A DNA stretch of 64,000 bases from Desulfoluna butyratoxydans (GCF_900699765.1 NZ_CAADHO010000002.1:682001-746000), one strand, 5' to 3'. Counted from the first letter of the stretch, positions 28,502 through 36,903 are shown. Notes: generated by a model not told the origin, from the sequence alone. Numbers and translations are program-made.

Positions 28502-29304
28502 TTGCTATACCTCCCTGATAGGGCATTGATCACCTGTTCAATGCCTCGTTAACTTTTGGCGAAACTCCCAAAATGGAGGTATCGCCACTGACACTGTTGC
28601 CTGAGGTGTTACACCTCTTGGCTACGATAATAAAAAAATTATGTATCCGCAGAGTTCGTCCTCTCCGCCGATATATAATGTTCTTCTCAAATTGCTTTTT
28701 TCTAATAGGTGATAGTGTCTATCAATCCTACTTCCCATGATAATAATTAAGCTGCAAAGTATCACCGGGTCTGACCCTTGTCAACCATTTTTAGGGGCTG
28801 AAATTCCCAGAAAAAAGAGCTATCTACTGTGTTTTTCGTGGTATTTCCACATCTTCTATAATGAGTGGTAGTTCATACCAGATATAGGTATCTGTCGGAT
28901 TTTAAATGGAAAGCGTTGCATGGGGATGAGGGGGGCGGAGTGTGAGGTAACATCTCTAAGATGCGGGGGTTTATGGTGCTTTCCAGGCCATAAATTTTGG
29001 GTTGTTAAAAGGAATTTATCATAAGTCGACGTGAACGATGTTCTAGTAAATCAATAATTTTGAAGGTTTCCATCAGTGAATTGACGTTCAGTCCCGGGGC
29101 CACCCCTCAGGCGGTCTTGACATTGGTACCTGCCTGGGGGACCATGGTGCCTCCGGAGCGATGCCGCACCGGGGCCGGGGGGTGACTTTTTCCGGCACAA
29201 GGCTCAAGAAATACAGTCGGGATGCGTTGCCGCCATACCCAATGGGGCGGGGTCGGTCCCGGCACAATATGTTTTTGGGGGGCATGGCCCCGGACGGAGG
29301 TGTT
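28502..29304. other. Divergent gene-free control region upstream of aprB
   Basis: About 800 bp, A/T-rich from about 28620 to 29060, separating aprB (minus) from the cysteine-cluster gene (plus). It contains a candidate apr promoter at 28756-28784. I see no gene; frames that run through the right part are continuations of the cysteine-cluster reading frame upstream of its ribosome binding site. Confidence 0.6.
28756..28784 (-). promoter_or_regulatory. Candidate promoter of aprBA
   Basis: On the minus strand TTGACA (28784-28779), a 17-bp spacer and TACTTT (28761-28756). It would give a leader of about 250 nt. Confidence 0.5.
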
Positions 29305-30030
29305 ATGAGCGGTGAACCACAGTTTATTGGAATCGACGAATCCTTTACCTTTGCATGCGGCGCCCAAAAAGGGTGTTTCAACCAGTGCTGCTGCGATCTC
29401 AACCAGTTTCTCTATCCGTACGACATCCTCCGGCTGAGCCGGGCCCTCAAGGTGTCCACCCGCGAGTTCCTCGATACCTATACCTTTATATACACAGGGG
29501 ATAGCACCGGCCTTCCCGTGGTCTCTTTCAAGACCTCCACAAGGGAACACAATGCCTGTCCCTTTGTGACCGACAAAGGCTGCGCCGTGTATGACGACCG
29601 TCCGGCCTCCTGTCGTTTCTTTCCCCTGGCCCGTGCCCTGGCCCGCTCCCGGGATGACGGTTCGATCTCCGAATACTTTGCCGTCATCGAAGACCCCATC
29701 TGCGAGGGCTTCATCGGCGGAGAGGTGTGGACCCCGAGACGCTGGATGGAAAGCCAGGGCCTTGTGGCCTACAACGAACACAACGATCGAATGATGGAGC
29801 TTATCAGCCTCAAGCAGCAGCACATGCCCGGTCGCCTGGAAGGAGATGACCGCAAGGCCTTCGAACTCGCCTGCTACGACCTCGACGGTTTCCGTGGCCA
29901 GGTGGCCGACGGGACCATCTCCCTGGATGCAGAACGTAAACAGGCCGTGCTCGAAGACGACGAAGCCCTCCTCGGCGAGGCCATGGGCTGGATCCGGGAG
30001 CGCCTCTTCGGCACCCGACGGGCGTCGTGA
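29305..30030 (+). CDS. YkgJ-family cysteine-cluster protein
   Basis: A 241-residue protein with the CxxxCC-type cluster of the YkgJ (UPF0153) family: CGAQKGCFNQCCCDL near residues 16-30, CPFVTDKGCAVYDDRPASCRFFP in the middle and a later C in DPICEGF. The spaced cysteines are thought to bind zinc or an iron-sulfur centre; the function is unknown. The ATG at 29305 follows GGAGG. The C-terminal third is helical and charged and resembles that of the paralogue at 31903-32679, notably the LDGFRGQV / VDDFREFI and AMGWIRERLFG / GFEWIRVFLLG pairs. Confidence 0.8.
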   Translation: MSGEPQFIGIDESFTFACGAQKGCFNQCCCDLNQFLYPYDILRLSRALKVSTREFLDTYTFIYTGDSTGLPVVSFKTSTREHNACPFVTDKGCAVYDDRPASCRFFPLARALARSRDDGSISEYFAVIEDPICEGFIGGEVWTPRRWMESQGLVAYNEHNDRMMELISLKQQHMPGRLEGDDRKAFELACYDLDGFRGQVADGTISLDAERKQAVLEDDEALLGEAMGWIRERLFGTRRAS

Positions 30031-30071
30031 TGTAAAGTCCGGACATGGCCAACGTGGGTGATAACAAGCAT

Positions 30072-30190
30072 GCCTCCGGCGGCCAGGTGGGGGCACCTGG
30101 GGACCCTGTGGCGAATGCGTGGCGGTGCACATCATGCAGGCGCTTTCGAGGCATTCGCGTGGCGTGTGACATATGGCAACCGCTTTTGCA
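30072..30190. repeat. Type-3 intergenic element
   Basis: Starts GCCTCCGGCGG (30072-30082), followed by the CCAGGTGGGGGCACCTGG hairpin. GCGAATGC, CATCATGCAGGCGC, GGCATTCGCGTGG and GTGTGACATATGGCAACCG follow, shared in order with the inverted copy ending at 31894. The far terminal repeat is not seen. Confidence 0.7.
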
Positions 30191-30238
30191 GGAGATGCCT
30201 ATTTTATTTTTCTGCAAAGAAGTGAAGGGCATTTAGGA

Positions 30239-30365
30239 GCGCTTGTTTGAAAAAAGCTCCGCAAAAATGTTCCTGAAGGGATCGCGCCTGAACTGTTACG
30301 GTGGATCCGAGGCATGATGATTTAAGATCTGTTTGTTAGTCTTTTTAAAGGGGTTGGCCTCCGGA
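30239..30365. repeat. Type-1 element, degenerate copy
   Basis: The left module survives as TGTTTGAAAAAAGCTCCGC and AAAAATGTTCC (about 30245-30272), and the right module as TTAAGATCTGTTTGTTAGTC and TTTTTAAAGG (about 30321-30350). Both terminal repeats are eroded. It runs into the type-2 copy at 30357. Confidence 0.5.
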
Positions 30366-30566
30366 AGCAGTGCGGTTAGATCCAAAATGGACACGTAGCA
30401 ACAACGTATCCTGTTACGTCGAAGCTTGTGAGTCAGCCCGTATAAACCATCGGCGTTTATGTCGGGCGAAGCCCGAGCCGAAGGCCCTTGCGCTTTGGCC
30501 CGAGGAACGAGGGACAAAGCGCAAGGGCTATCTGCTTTCGAGGTGGCTCACCTCGCCGCCGGAGGC
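30357..30566. repeat. Type-2 intergenic element, complete copy
   Basis: 210 bp from GCCTCCGG (30357) to CCGCCGGAGGC (30556-30566). It contains CAACGTATCCTGTTACGTCG, GTCGGGCGAAGCCCGAGC, a GGCCCTTGCGCTTTGGCCC...AAAGCGCAAGGGC inverted repeat and the CGAGGTGGCTCACCTCG hairpin abutting the right end. It ends 33 bp before the SDR start. Confidence 0.8.
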
Positions 30567-30599
30567 ATGCTTTTGGCTAACAGAAAAGGAATTTGAAAG

Positions 30600-31418
30600 A
30601 TGGCAGACGAACGTGTGGCGTTGGTGTTGGGGGCGGTGAAGGGGATTGGCCGGGAGATCGGGCTCTCGTTGGCCCGCCGCGGGATTCGGACGGTGTTAAC
30701 CTGGCACGACTGGGAGGAGAGTCTTCCGGCCATGGAGGCTGCCTTTGCCGAGGTGGGGTGTGACCATGAGATCGTTCGCGTGGACTTAACCGACACCGAG
30801 GTGGTGCCGGGGCTTATCAAACGCGTGATTGACCGCTTCGGGCGCCTGGACATCCTCATCAACAACATCGAGCGGGGCGGCATGCCCGTGGTCCACGGTA
30901 CCTACACAAAGAACCAGTGGGAGCTGGAGGTGGCCACCACCCTCACGGCCAAGCGCTGGGTGTTTGAAGCGGCCCTGCCGTATTTGAAAAAGGCCCCGGA
31001 CGGCTGCGTGGTGAATCTCACGTCCATTGCAGGGGTGGTGGGACGAAGCGGTCCTGCCAGCTACCTGTTTAACGAGGGGTATTCTGCCCTGAACCGTGGC
31101 ATCTCCCTGCTCACCGAAACCTGGGCCCGCCTGGGCGCGCCCAATGTCCGGGTCAATGAGCTGATGCTGGGGGTTATGGACACCCGCCACGGCAAAGAGA
31201 CTAGAGGCTGGGGCATGCATCCCGACAAGGTTAAAAAGGGTCTGGTGGACCATACCCTCCTGGGCCGCACCGGCACACCGGACGATGTGGTAAAGGCCGT
31301 GAGCTTCCTCGCGTTTGACGCCCCCTTTATGACGGGTTCCGTCATTCGCCTCGACGGCGGGTATGTCCTTGGCGGTGATCGGGTGTGGGAGATGCCGGAA
31401 GGGGTGGAAAAGCTGTAA
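30600..31418 (+). CDS. SDR-family protein lacking the catalytic lysine
   Basis: A 272-residue short-chain dehydrogenase/reductase fold. The cofactor loop GAVKGIGREIG is at 11-21, DLTD at 62-65, an NNIERGG segment replaces NNAG at 88-94, and a Ser candidate is at 142 (NLTSIAG). Two Tyr candidates exist, Y155 and Y161 (YSALNRGISLLTETWA aligns best), but the +4 residue is E159 or N165, not the catalytic Lys. The C-terminal GRTGTPDDVVKAVSFLAFDAPFMTGSVIRLDGG is typical. It may bind a dinucleotide without classical SDR chemistry. The start at 30600 follows AAGGAA. Confidence 0.85.
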   Translation: MADERVALVLGAVKGIGREIGLSLARRGIRTVLTWHDWEESLPAMEAAFAEVGCDHEIVRVDLTDTEVVPGLIKRVIDRFGRLDILINNIERGGMPVVHGTYTKNQWELEVATTLTAKRWVFEAALPYLKKAPDGCVVNLTSIAGVVGRSGPASYLFNEGYSALNRGISLLTETWARLGAPNVRVNELMLGVMDTRHGKETRGWGMHPDKVKKGLVDHTLLGRTGTPDDVVKAVSFLAFDAPFMTGSVIRLDGGYVLGGDRVWEMPEGVEKL

Positions 31419-31457
31419 GGCATGACCGCTATGGTCAACGTTGCCGGGAAAAAGCGT

Positions 31458-31622
31458 GCCTCCGGCGGCGAGGTGAGCCACCTCGAAAGCAGGTCCCCCT
31501 TGGGCTTTGTCCCTCGTGCCTCGTGCCAAAGCCCAACGGCCTTCGGTTCGGGCTTCGCCCGATATAACTACGTATGGTGTATGCAACCGGCCAGCACGCT
31601 TTGAAGTGAGAGGATACGTTGG
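31458..31622. repeat. Type-2 intergenic element, one end lost
   Basis: Inverted relative to the copy at 30357. It starts GCCTCCGGCGG, then CGAGGTGAGCCACCTCG, the AAAGCCCAACGGCC block, GGGCTTCGCCCGA and AGGATACGTTG. The sequence beyond 31622 no longer matches. It lies 39 bp after the SDR stop, so the SDR gene is bracketed by inverted type-2 copies. Confidence 0.7.
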
Positions 31623-31779
31623 CATGTTTTGTACATATTTTTATTTGACTGGGCTTGCGTCCGGCGGCTTAGCTGGGGGTGCAACATAACGATCCACCGA
31701 CTTTGTTCTGGGTAAAGTCAGGCGAATCCCAAGGGGCTCTTATTGTGTTTCCAGAAGAGCGAAAAGGAGCTTTTTGTAA

Positions 31780-31894
31780 GGACGGTTGCCATGTGTCACA
31801 CATCACGCGAATGCCCCGAAAATGTCTGCATGATGGCCATCTTCGAGCATTCGCAATAGGGTTTTCAGGTGCCCCCCACCTGGCCGCCGGAGGC
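31780..31894. repeat. Type-3 intergenic element, inverted copy
   Basis: Inverse of the copy at 30072: GGTTGCCATGTGTCACAC, CACGCGAATGCC, GCATTCGCAATAGGGTTTTC, AGGTGCCCCCCACCT and CCGCCGGAGGC (31884-31894). It ends 8 bp from the stop codon of the cysteine-cluster gene. The interval 31623-31779 has no recognisable feature. Confidence 0.72.
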
Positions 31895-31902
31895 ACCCGC
31901 TT

Positions 31903-32679
31903 TTATTTCATGTGGATCATGTTTGACGGCATGCCCAGGAGAAAGACCCGGATCCATTCGAAGCCGAATTTCATCACGGCCACGTCATCCCTTCTCAGTT
32001 TCATCTTGAGGTCGCTTTTGATTTTGCAGCGTTTCAGAAGCGAGCTTCCAAAGATAAATTCCCTGAAATCATCCACGTTGTAGGCGGCCATGAAGGCCAT
32101 TTTGGCGCGCTGGCCCTTGGGACCTTCTGCGCCCCAGGTGTTGCCGGATAGAAGCGTCTCCACCTCTCCCCAGAGTTCGTTCATGGCGTTGTGCTTTTCG
32201 GCGTTCTGGTCTTTTTGCCACGCCTCCGGTGTCAGTTCCTGCTCTTCGTGGATGCCCCGGCAAAAAGAGGGGGGGCGAAGGAAGAGGACCCGTTCTTTTT
32301 GGCCCTCTGCGTTGTAGTAGAGCCCGTGTTCGCAGGGGAAGGTGCGGCAGGTGTCCGGACGGAAGTCGTAGGCCGTGCAGCCGGCCTCGGAGAGAAAGAC
32401 GCAGGTGGCCTCGTCATCGTCATTCATGCGGAGCAGGAGCTCTGGAAGGGCCTTTCCTTCTCTGAGTACGGCATCGGTGTATTGGTCGATGAATTCTCCG
32501 GCCGTGATGTTCAGGCCCTGTTTGAGGCGCAGCACGTCGTAGGGACTCAGGAAGAGGTTGAGGTTGCGGCAGCAGCGGTTGAAGCATTCAAGGCCTGAGT
32601 GGCAGCGGAACCGGAAGGTTTCGCCCTCTTTGATGCGGCCTTCGAGGCCGTCCAGGGTGGGGGTGTCAAGGTGTTTCAT
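31903..32679 (-). CDS. YkgJ-family cysteine-cluster protein
   Basis: A 258-residue paralogue of the product of 29305-30030. Cysteine motifs are CHSGLECFNRCCRNL (about 26-40), CVFLSEAGCTAYDFRPDTCRTFPC (about 93-116) and a later SFCRGI. The spacing FNRCCRNLNLFLSPYDVLRL matches FNQCCCDLNQFLYPYDILRL of the paralogue almost position by position. Metal binding is expected from the family; the function is unknown. It reads away from the other paralogue. Confidence 0.82.
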   Translation of the reverse strand: MKHLDTPTLDGLEGRIKEGETFRFRCHSGLECFNRCCRNLNLFLSPYDVLRLKQGLNITAGEFIDQYTDAVLREGKALPELLLRMNDDDEATCVFLSEAGCTAYDFRPDTCRTFPCEHGLYYNAEGQKERVLFLRPPSFCRGIHEEQELTPEAWQKDQNAEKHNAMNELWGEVETLLSGNTWGAEGPKGQRAKMAFMAAYNVDDFREFIFGSSLLKRCKIKSDLKMKLRRDDVAVMKFGFEWIRVFLLGMPSNMIHMK

Positions 32680-32714
32680 GGGCTTATGGTCTCCGGCGGA
32701 TCGCCTTTTATTGA

Positions 32715-33296
32715 TTAAAGCAGGATCATCTCGGCGATGGTGAGTCTCAGTCGGTCGGCAAAGCCGGTCTCTTCCCTCAGCTCCTTTTCAAGGATGGCCA
32801 TCTCCCGGTAAAGGGGCGTGCGGTTCAGGGGCAGGCTTTGGGTGCTGGCCTGCTCGTATCGGGCGCACCCGGGGCCGTCGATGACGGTGCCGTCCGGCCG
32901 TTCAAGGATGTGGGCGACGCCGTGGAGCCGGCAGACCATGGGGCGATGTTCATAGAGGATGCACTGCCCCTCTTCCATGAGGGGGCAGGGGACCTTCTCC
33001 TCCCGCTCTCCGTTGGCACGCTGGTGGAGCAGGGGAGCCGCTTCCTGGGCCCGGAAGGTGACGGTGGCAAGGGTCTCTTCCGGCAGAGTGGCAAGGCCCT
33101 CTTTGAGGTAGAAGAGTTCCATGAGGGTGTGGTGATAAAACAGGGAGAGGCAGCAGTTGTCTTCACAGCCTGCGCAGGTGAACCCGCTTGACGATGCGGC
33201 CGCAGCATAGCTGCCGTCCATTTTATCGAAAAGGTGCTTGATCCGGTGGGCCCATTCGGGATTATCGATCTTGATGAGGGGGCGGGTTCTGTTCAT
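32715..33296 (-). CDS. YkgJ-family cysteine-cluster protein, divergent
   Basis: A 193-residue protein with FTCAGCEDNCCLSLF (about 39-53), CPLMEEGQCILYEHRPMVCRLHG (about 103-125) and a final C in GPGCARYE. The order and spacing fit the YkgJ family but the sequence is clearly distant from the other two copies here. It lies 35 bp upstream of the 31903-32679 gene on the same strand, so the pair may be co-transcribed. The function is unknown. Confidence 0.78.
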   Translation of the reverse strand: MNRTRPLIKIDNPEWAHRIKHLFDKMDGSYAAAASSSGFTCAGCEDNCCLSLFYHHTLMELFYLKEGLATLPEETLATVTFRAQEAAPLLHQRANGEREEKVPCPLMEEGQCILYEHRPMVCRLHGVAHILERPDGTVIDGPGCARYEQASTQSLPLNRTPLYREMAILEKELREETGFADRLRLTIAEMILL

Positions 33297-33358
33297 GGGT
33301 GTTTTTGCCTTGTGTCTCGTGTATGGGGCCTCGGCTGGCTGTGCGGGCCCGCTGTGGT

Positions 33359-34417
33359 TTATACCAGCGACGACGGAAAAAAATGGCGCTCGTAAAGTTC
33401 CAGGGCGTACCGGTCGGTGATGCTGGCTATGAAGTCGCAGACGGAGCGCTCTTTGGAGCGGATCGTGTTGTGGTTCGGCATTTCCAGGGCGGCCAGCTCG
33501 TGCGAGAAGATGGTCTCGTTGGCATCCTGGAGAAAAAAGGTGTAGAGCTCCCTCAGGATCTTTTTGGATTTGACGAACTCATTGTGGACCTGCGGAGACC
33601 GGTAGACGTTGTGGTAGAGGAAATTGCGCAGCTCGTCCATGGCCCGGTGTACCTCGTCGGTGATCTGGAGCTTCAGCTCTCCGTTTTCCGGGTGGGAGGC
33701 GTAGATGAGGTCCCGGACCATGGTGGTGGCCCGTTCCGGGTGGTTGCTGCCGAGGACCCGGACACATCGTTCGGGGATCTGATCCTTGCAGATGACCCCG
33801 CTTCGGATGGCGTCGTCCAGGTCGTGGTTCAGGTAGGCCATGATGTCGGCCACCCTCACCACCTGACCTTCTGCGGTGCAGGCCTTTTCCCGTTTGGACT
33901 CCGGGATGATGGTGCCGTACCCTTTGGAGTGCTTGAGGATGCCGTCGCGCACTTCCAGGGTGAGGTTGAGCCCCGCCCCGTTTTTTTCCAGGATGTCGAT
34001 GACCCGAAGACTCTGGATGGGATGGGAAAAGTTGCCGGAGTAGATCTCCTTCAGGACCGTCTCTCCGCTGTGGCCGAAGGGTGTGTGGCCGAGGTCGTGG
34101 CCCAGGGCGATGGCCTCGGTGAGGTCTTCGTTGAGGCGCATGGCGCGGGCCACGGCCCGTGCAATCTGAGCCACTTCAAGGGTGTGGGTCAGGCGCGTTC
34201 GGTAGTGTTCCCCCAGCGGGGAGAGAAAGACCTGGGTTTTGTGTTTCAGGCGTCTGAAGGCGTTGCAGTAGACGATGCGCTCCCGGTCGCGTTGAAAGTC
34301 GCTCCGGATGGGGCAGGCCTCTTCCTCCCGTACCCGGCCCCTGGACTGCGAGCTGGGCAGCCCGTAGGGGGAGAGAAAGCTCTCCTCCCTTTTTTCGAAC
34401 TCTTCACGTGATGTCAT
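33359..34417 (-). CDS. Deoxyguanosinetriphosphate triphosphohydrolase-like protein
   Basis: A 352-residue HD-superfamily dNTPase, which splits dGTP or other dNTPs into the nucleoside and triphosphate. The N-terminus has FQRDRERIVYCNAFRRLKHKTQVF, then the HD motifs RTRLTHTLEVAQIAR and ALGHDLGHTPFGHSGE, and VRVADIMAYLNHDLDDA. This is the short bacterial dGTPase-like class rather than the longer E. coli Dgt. The ATG at 34417 gives the family N-terminus (MTSREEFEKREE); an ATG 45 bp upstream is in frame but less likely. Confidence 0.9.
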   Translation of the reverse strand: MTSREEFEKREESFLSPYGLPSSQSRGRVREEEACPIRSDFQRDRERIVYCNAFRRLKHKTQVFLSPLGEHYRTRLTHTLEVAQIARAVARAMRLNEDLTEAIALGHDLGHTPFGHSGETVLKEIYSGNFSHPIQSLRVIDILEKNGAGLNLTLEVRDGILKHSKGYGTIIPESKREKACTAEGQVVRVADIMAYLNHDLDDAIRSGVICKDQIPERCVRVLGSNHPERATTMVRDLIYASHPENGELKLQITDEVHRAMDELRNFLYHNVYRSPQVHNEFVKSKKILRELYTFFLQDANETIFSHELAALEMPNHNTIRSKERSVCDFIASITDRYALELYERHFFPSSLV

Positions 34418-34647
34418 GATGGCCTTGTCCCTCTTTTCAGAACCATCTCGGGTGGCGTGCAATGCGCCGGAAACGAGCGGCTGGTCGGGGCTTGCATGTG
34501 GTGCCCCCTTTGCACTGGATGCGAGCGGCCATGGCGCACCATGGCAAAATAAAATAACCTTTATATAACAGGTTGAGGGGTAAATACAAGGTGAAGCCCT
34601 GAAAGCCGCAGTGTGGGCGCCTTTGGCGGGCGTTTTGTCCGAGGGGT

Positions 34648-34803
34648 GCCTCCGGCGGGTCGCTTTTTTGAAAAAAGCTCCGCAAAAACGTTCCGGTAAT
34701 AAAAAAGAAGAGGGGCTATGCCTTGTAGGGACGCATCCCCAAAAAACAAAACCTGTTTGTCTAACGTTTCAAAAGTTTGGCCCCCGGCAGGGCCGCCGGA
34801 GTC
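34648..34803. repeat. Type-1 intergenic element, complete copy
   Basis: 156 bp from GCCTCCGGCGG (34648-34658) to CCGCCGGAGTC (34793-34803). The left module is GGGTCGCTTTTTTGAAAAAA and GCTCCGCAAAAACG; the right module is CCTGTTTGTCTAACGTTTC and GGCCCCCGGCAGGGCC. Its centre (GAAGAGGGGCTATGCC) matches the partial copy at 1332-1454. The rest of 34418-34913 has no gene. Confidence 0.85.
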
Positions 34804-34913
34804 AATACCTGAATGTGTTTGCCCCGGGTAAGGCGCGGCAATTCTTGTTTCGCCCTGCTGAATCGGTTAGACTGAAAGATGGTCAAAGGGATTTGATGGT
34901 CGAGGAGGCGCAT

Positions 34914-35471
34914 ATGAGCGAAGGTCATCACCTGATTCTGGGGACGCTGACGGACTGCCTGACGGGCAAAACATTGACGGACACCCATGACGAGCGGTAT
35001 CGCCAGAAAATTGCCCGGCATCTTATGGATGTGTGCGGGTTTGCCCCGGGTGAAATTGATGCGTCCCGGGTTGTGGAGGTGGGGGCCGGGGAGAAGAAGG
35101 CCCGGTTTCCTGTGGATTTTATCGTCTCGTCGGGTGGGGTCGCGGCCATGGTGGTCCGCTACCGGCCAGGTTCCATTGTCACCCGTCACCGATCGGGCCA
35201 GGCCCTGTGCCTGGTGCTGGCTCCCCATGAGATTCCTGTGGTGGTGGTGACCAACGGCGAGGACGCCGATGTGCTGGACGCCGGCACCGGGAAAGTGAGG
35301 GGGAGCGGATTTGATGCGATCCCCGGCCGGGGCGAGTTGGAGGCCCTGGTCTCGGAGGCGTCCATGGCGCCGGTGCCGGAGCGGCGCAGGGAGATGGCCC
35401 TTCGGCTTCTCCATGCCTGCGAGGTGGATGACAGCTGTCCCTGCGACACCACCATCTGCAGGCTGGAGTGA
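34914..35471 (+). CDS. HsdR N-terminal-domain-like (nuclease-fold) protein
   Basis: A 185-residue protein resembling the HSDR_N domain found at the start of type I restriction R subunits and as small stand-alone proteins. The pattern YRQKIARHLMDVCGF, then FPVDFIVSSGGVAAMVVRY and ALCLVLAPHEIPVVVVTNGEDADVLDA, matches the domain's outline, although the usual catalytic ExK reads MVVRY here, so nuclease activity is doubtful. A run of three cysteines (CEVDDSCPCDTTIC) ends the protein. The ATG at 34914 follows AGGAGG. No other restriction genes are nearby. Confidence 0.68.
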   Translation: MSEGHHLILGTLTDCLTGKTLTDTHDERYRQKIARHLMDVCGFAPGEIDASRVVEVGAGEKKARFPVDFIVSSGGVAAMVVRYRPGSIVTRHRSGQALCLVLAPHEIPVVVVTNGEDADVLDAGTGKVRGSGFDAIPGRGELEALVSEASMAPVPERRREMALRLLHACEVDDSCPCDTTICRLE

Positions 35472-35500
35472 TGGTTTTTTGTGGTAACTATTCAGCTTAT

Positions 35501-35674
35501 GTCTCCGGCGGGTCGCTTTTTTTGAAAAAAAGCGCCGCAAAAAACATTGCGGTAAACGCCTTGATAAATGAAAAAATATGAGGGATTATACCCCGTTTGG
35601 GGTGCGTCTCCAAAAAACAAAACCTGTTTGACAAACGTTTTAAGCGTTTGGTCCCCGGCAGGGCCGCCGGGGGC
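35501..35674. repeat. Type-1 intergenic element, complete copy
   Basis: 174 bp from GTCTCCGGCGG (35501-35511) to CCGCCGGGGGC (35664-35674). The left module has a longer T/A run than usual and the right palindrome has changed to AAACGTTTTAAGCGTTT, a paired change that keeps the stem. It ends 26 bp before the deaminase start. Confidence 0.8.
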
Positions 35675-35700
35675 AAAAATTTAAACGTGGGAGTGTGAGT

Positions 35701-36210
35701 GTGTCTGAAGACGATATCCGTTGGATGGAGGTTGCCCTTGGTGAGGCCCGAAAGGCCCTTGAAGGAGGGGATTTTCCCGTTGGGTGCGTGGTTGTGTCAG
35801 GGGGGCGTGTGGTGGCCACGGGGCGACGAAGCGGTACGGCCGCAGGGCCCGGGAACGAGCTGGACCACGCCGAGGTGACGGCCCTGAGGAGCCTTCTGGA
35901 ATCCGGGGGGCTTGCCCAGGGGGCCAATGCCACGCTGTATTGCACCATGGAGCCTTGCCTGATGTGCTTTGGGGCGATTCTGCTCAGCGGGGTCTCCCGT
36001 GTGGTGTGGGCCTATGAAGACGCCATGGGGGGCGGGGCGTCCTGTGATCTCTCCAGTGTGGGGCCCCTGTACGCCCAGGCCGGGGTTGAGGTCCGGGGGC
36101 GCGTTCTCCGGGAGGAGAGCCTGGTGCTGTTCAAGGCGTTTTTTTCCAATCCGGACAACGGGTACTGGAAGGACAGCTTTCTGGAACGGTACACCTTAGA
36201 AGCCGTGTAG
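35701..36210 (+). CDS. Nucleoside/tRNA-adenosine deaminase (TadA-like)
   Basis: A 169-residue zinc deaminase of the cytidine/deoxycytidylate family. The zinc-site motif HAE is at 56-58 and PCLMC at 85-89, with GDFPVGCVVV before them, as in TadA and guanine deaminase relatives. It starts with GTG at 35701, with GGGAG 7 bp upstream; the GTG at 35695 overlaps that box too closely. The C-terminal part (NPDNGYWKDSFLERYTLE) is unlike canonical TadA, so the substrate may be A34 of tRNA or a free base or nucleoside. It lies just upstream of infC, where thrS is common in other genomes. Confidence 0.82.
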   Translation: MSEDDIRWMEVALGEARKALEGGDFPVGCVVVSGGRVVATGRRSGTAAGPGNELDHAEVTALRSLLESGGLAQGANATLYCTMEPCLMCFGAILLSGVSRVVWAYEDAMGGGASCDLSSVGPLYAQAGVEVRGRVLREESLVLFKAFFSNPDNGYWKDSFLERYTLEAV

Positions 36211-36273
36211 TCTGCCGAGCCCTTTTGTTCCCTGTGGTTTCAGGGATTAACAACCCGGAAAAAGTAACTTTTT

Positions 36274-36302
36274 TCTTGCATTTGTGCCAAATCTTCTATA
36301 AA
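36274..36302 (+). promoter_or_regulatory. Candidate promoter of the infC operon
   Basis: TCTTGC (36274-36279), a 17-bp spacer and TATAAA (36297-36302), 88 bp before the infC start. The -35 box is poor. Confidence 0.45.
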
Positions 36303-36390
36303 TAGAACGTTTGTTGATGATACATTATCCGCAAAATAGACTGTGATTGCGGACTGATAGCTTGAAACAGTAGACCACGAGGAGGAGAAC

Positions 36391-36903
36391 ATAGCTAACC
36401 GCAGCAAAATCAACGTCAACAACAAGATCAGAGCAAGAGAAGTACGCGTTATCGGTTCCGACGGAACCCAGCTTGGCGTGCTTCCCATTCAGAAGGCATT
36501 GAACACAGCCGCTGAAGGCGGACTCGATCTTGTTGAGGTGGCACCGAACTCGAATCCTCCTGTTTGCAAGATTATGGATTTTGGTCGTTTCAAGTACGAA
36601 GAGACCAAGAAGCGGCAGGAGGCCAAGAAGAAGCAGAGCTCCTTCCAGATGAAGGAGATCAAGGTCCGGCCCAAGACAGGTGACCATGACCTGCAGACCA
36701 AGGTCGGTCACATCAAAAAGTTTATCGGCAAGAAGAACAAGGTCAAGGTAACCTGCATGTTCCGCGGGCGTGAAATTACCCTCTCCGCCCTGGGACGCGA
36801 GTTGCTTGCCCGTGTCGCCGAAGAGACTGCAGACGTCGCGACGGTAGAGCAGATGCCCAAGTTTGAAGGGCGTACCATGTTCATCATCCTCGCTCCCAAG
36901 TAA
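36391..36903 (+). CDS. infC: Translation initiation factor IF-3, predicted ATA start
   Basis: A 170-residue IF-3. The reading frame carries the family N-terminus NNKIRAREVRVIGSDGTQLG, LDLVEVAPNSNPPVCKIMDF, QMKEIKVRPKTGDHD and FRGREITLSALGRELL. The frame has a stop at 36358-36360 and no ATG, GTG or TTG before residue 30, so starting at an ordinary codon would remove the conserved N-terminal domain. The codon at 36391 is ATA, spaced 5 nt from GGAGG (36381-36385). E. coli infC likewise starts with a rare codon (AUU), the basis of its autoregulation by IF-3. infC leads into rpmI-rplT-pheST. Confidence 0.93.
   Translation: MANRSKINVNNKIRAREVRVIGSDGTQLGVLPIQKALNTAAEGGLDLVEVAPNSNPPVCKIMDFGRFKYEETKKRQEAKKKQSSFQMKEIKVRPKTGDHDLQTKVGHIKKFIGKKNKVKVTCMFRGREITLSALGRELLARVAEETADVATVEQMPKFEGRTMFIILAPK

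Noticed and set aside
29107-30135. A long minus-strand open frame opposite the cysteine-cluster gene at 29305
   Set aside because: The plus-strand frame has the conserved cysteine spacing and a good ribosome binding site; the other is its shadow.
34914-35471. A complete type I restriction system next to the HsdR-N-like protein
   Set aside because: No methyltransferase or specificity gene is nearby and the catalytic ExK is not evident, so it is treated as a stand-alone domain protein.
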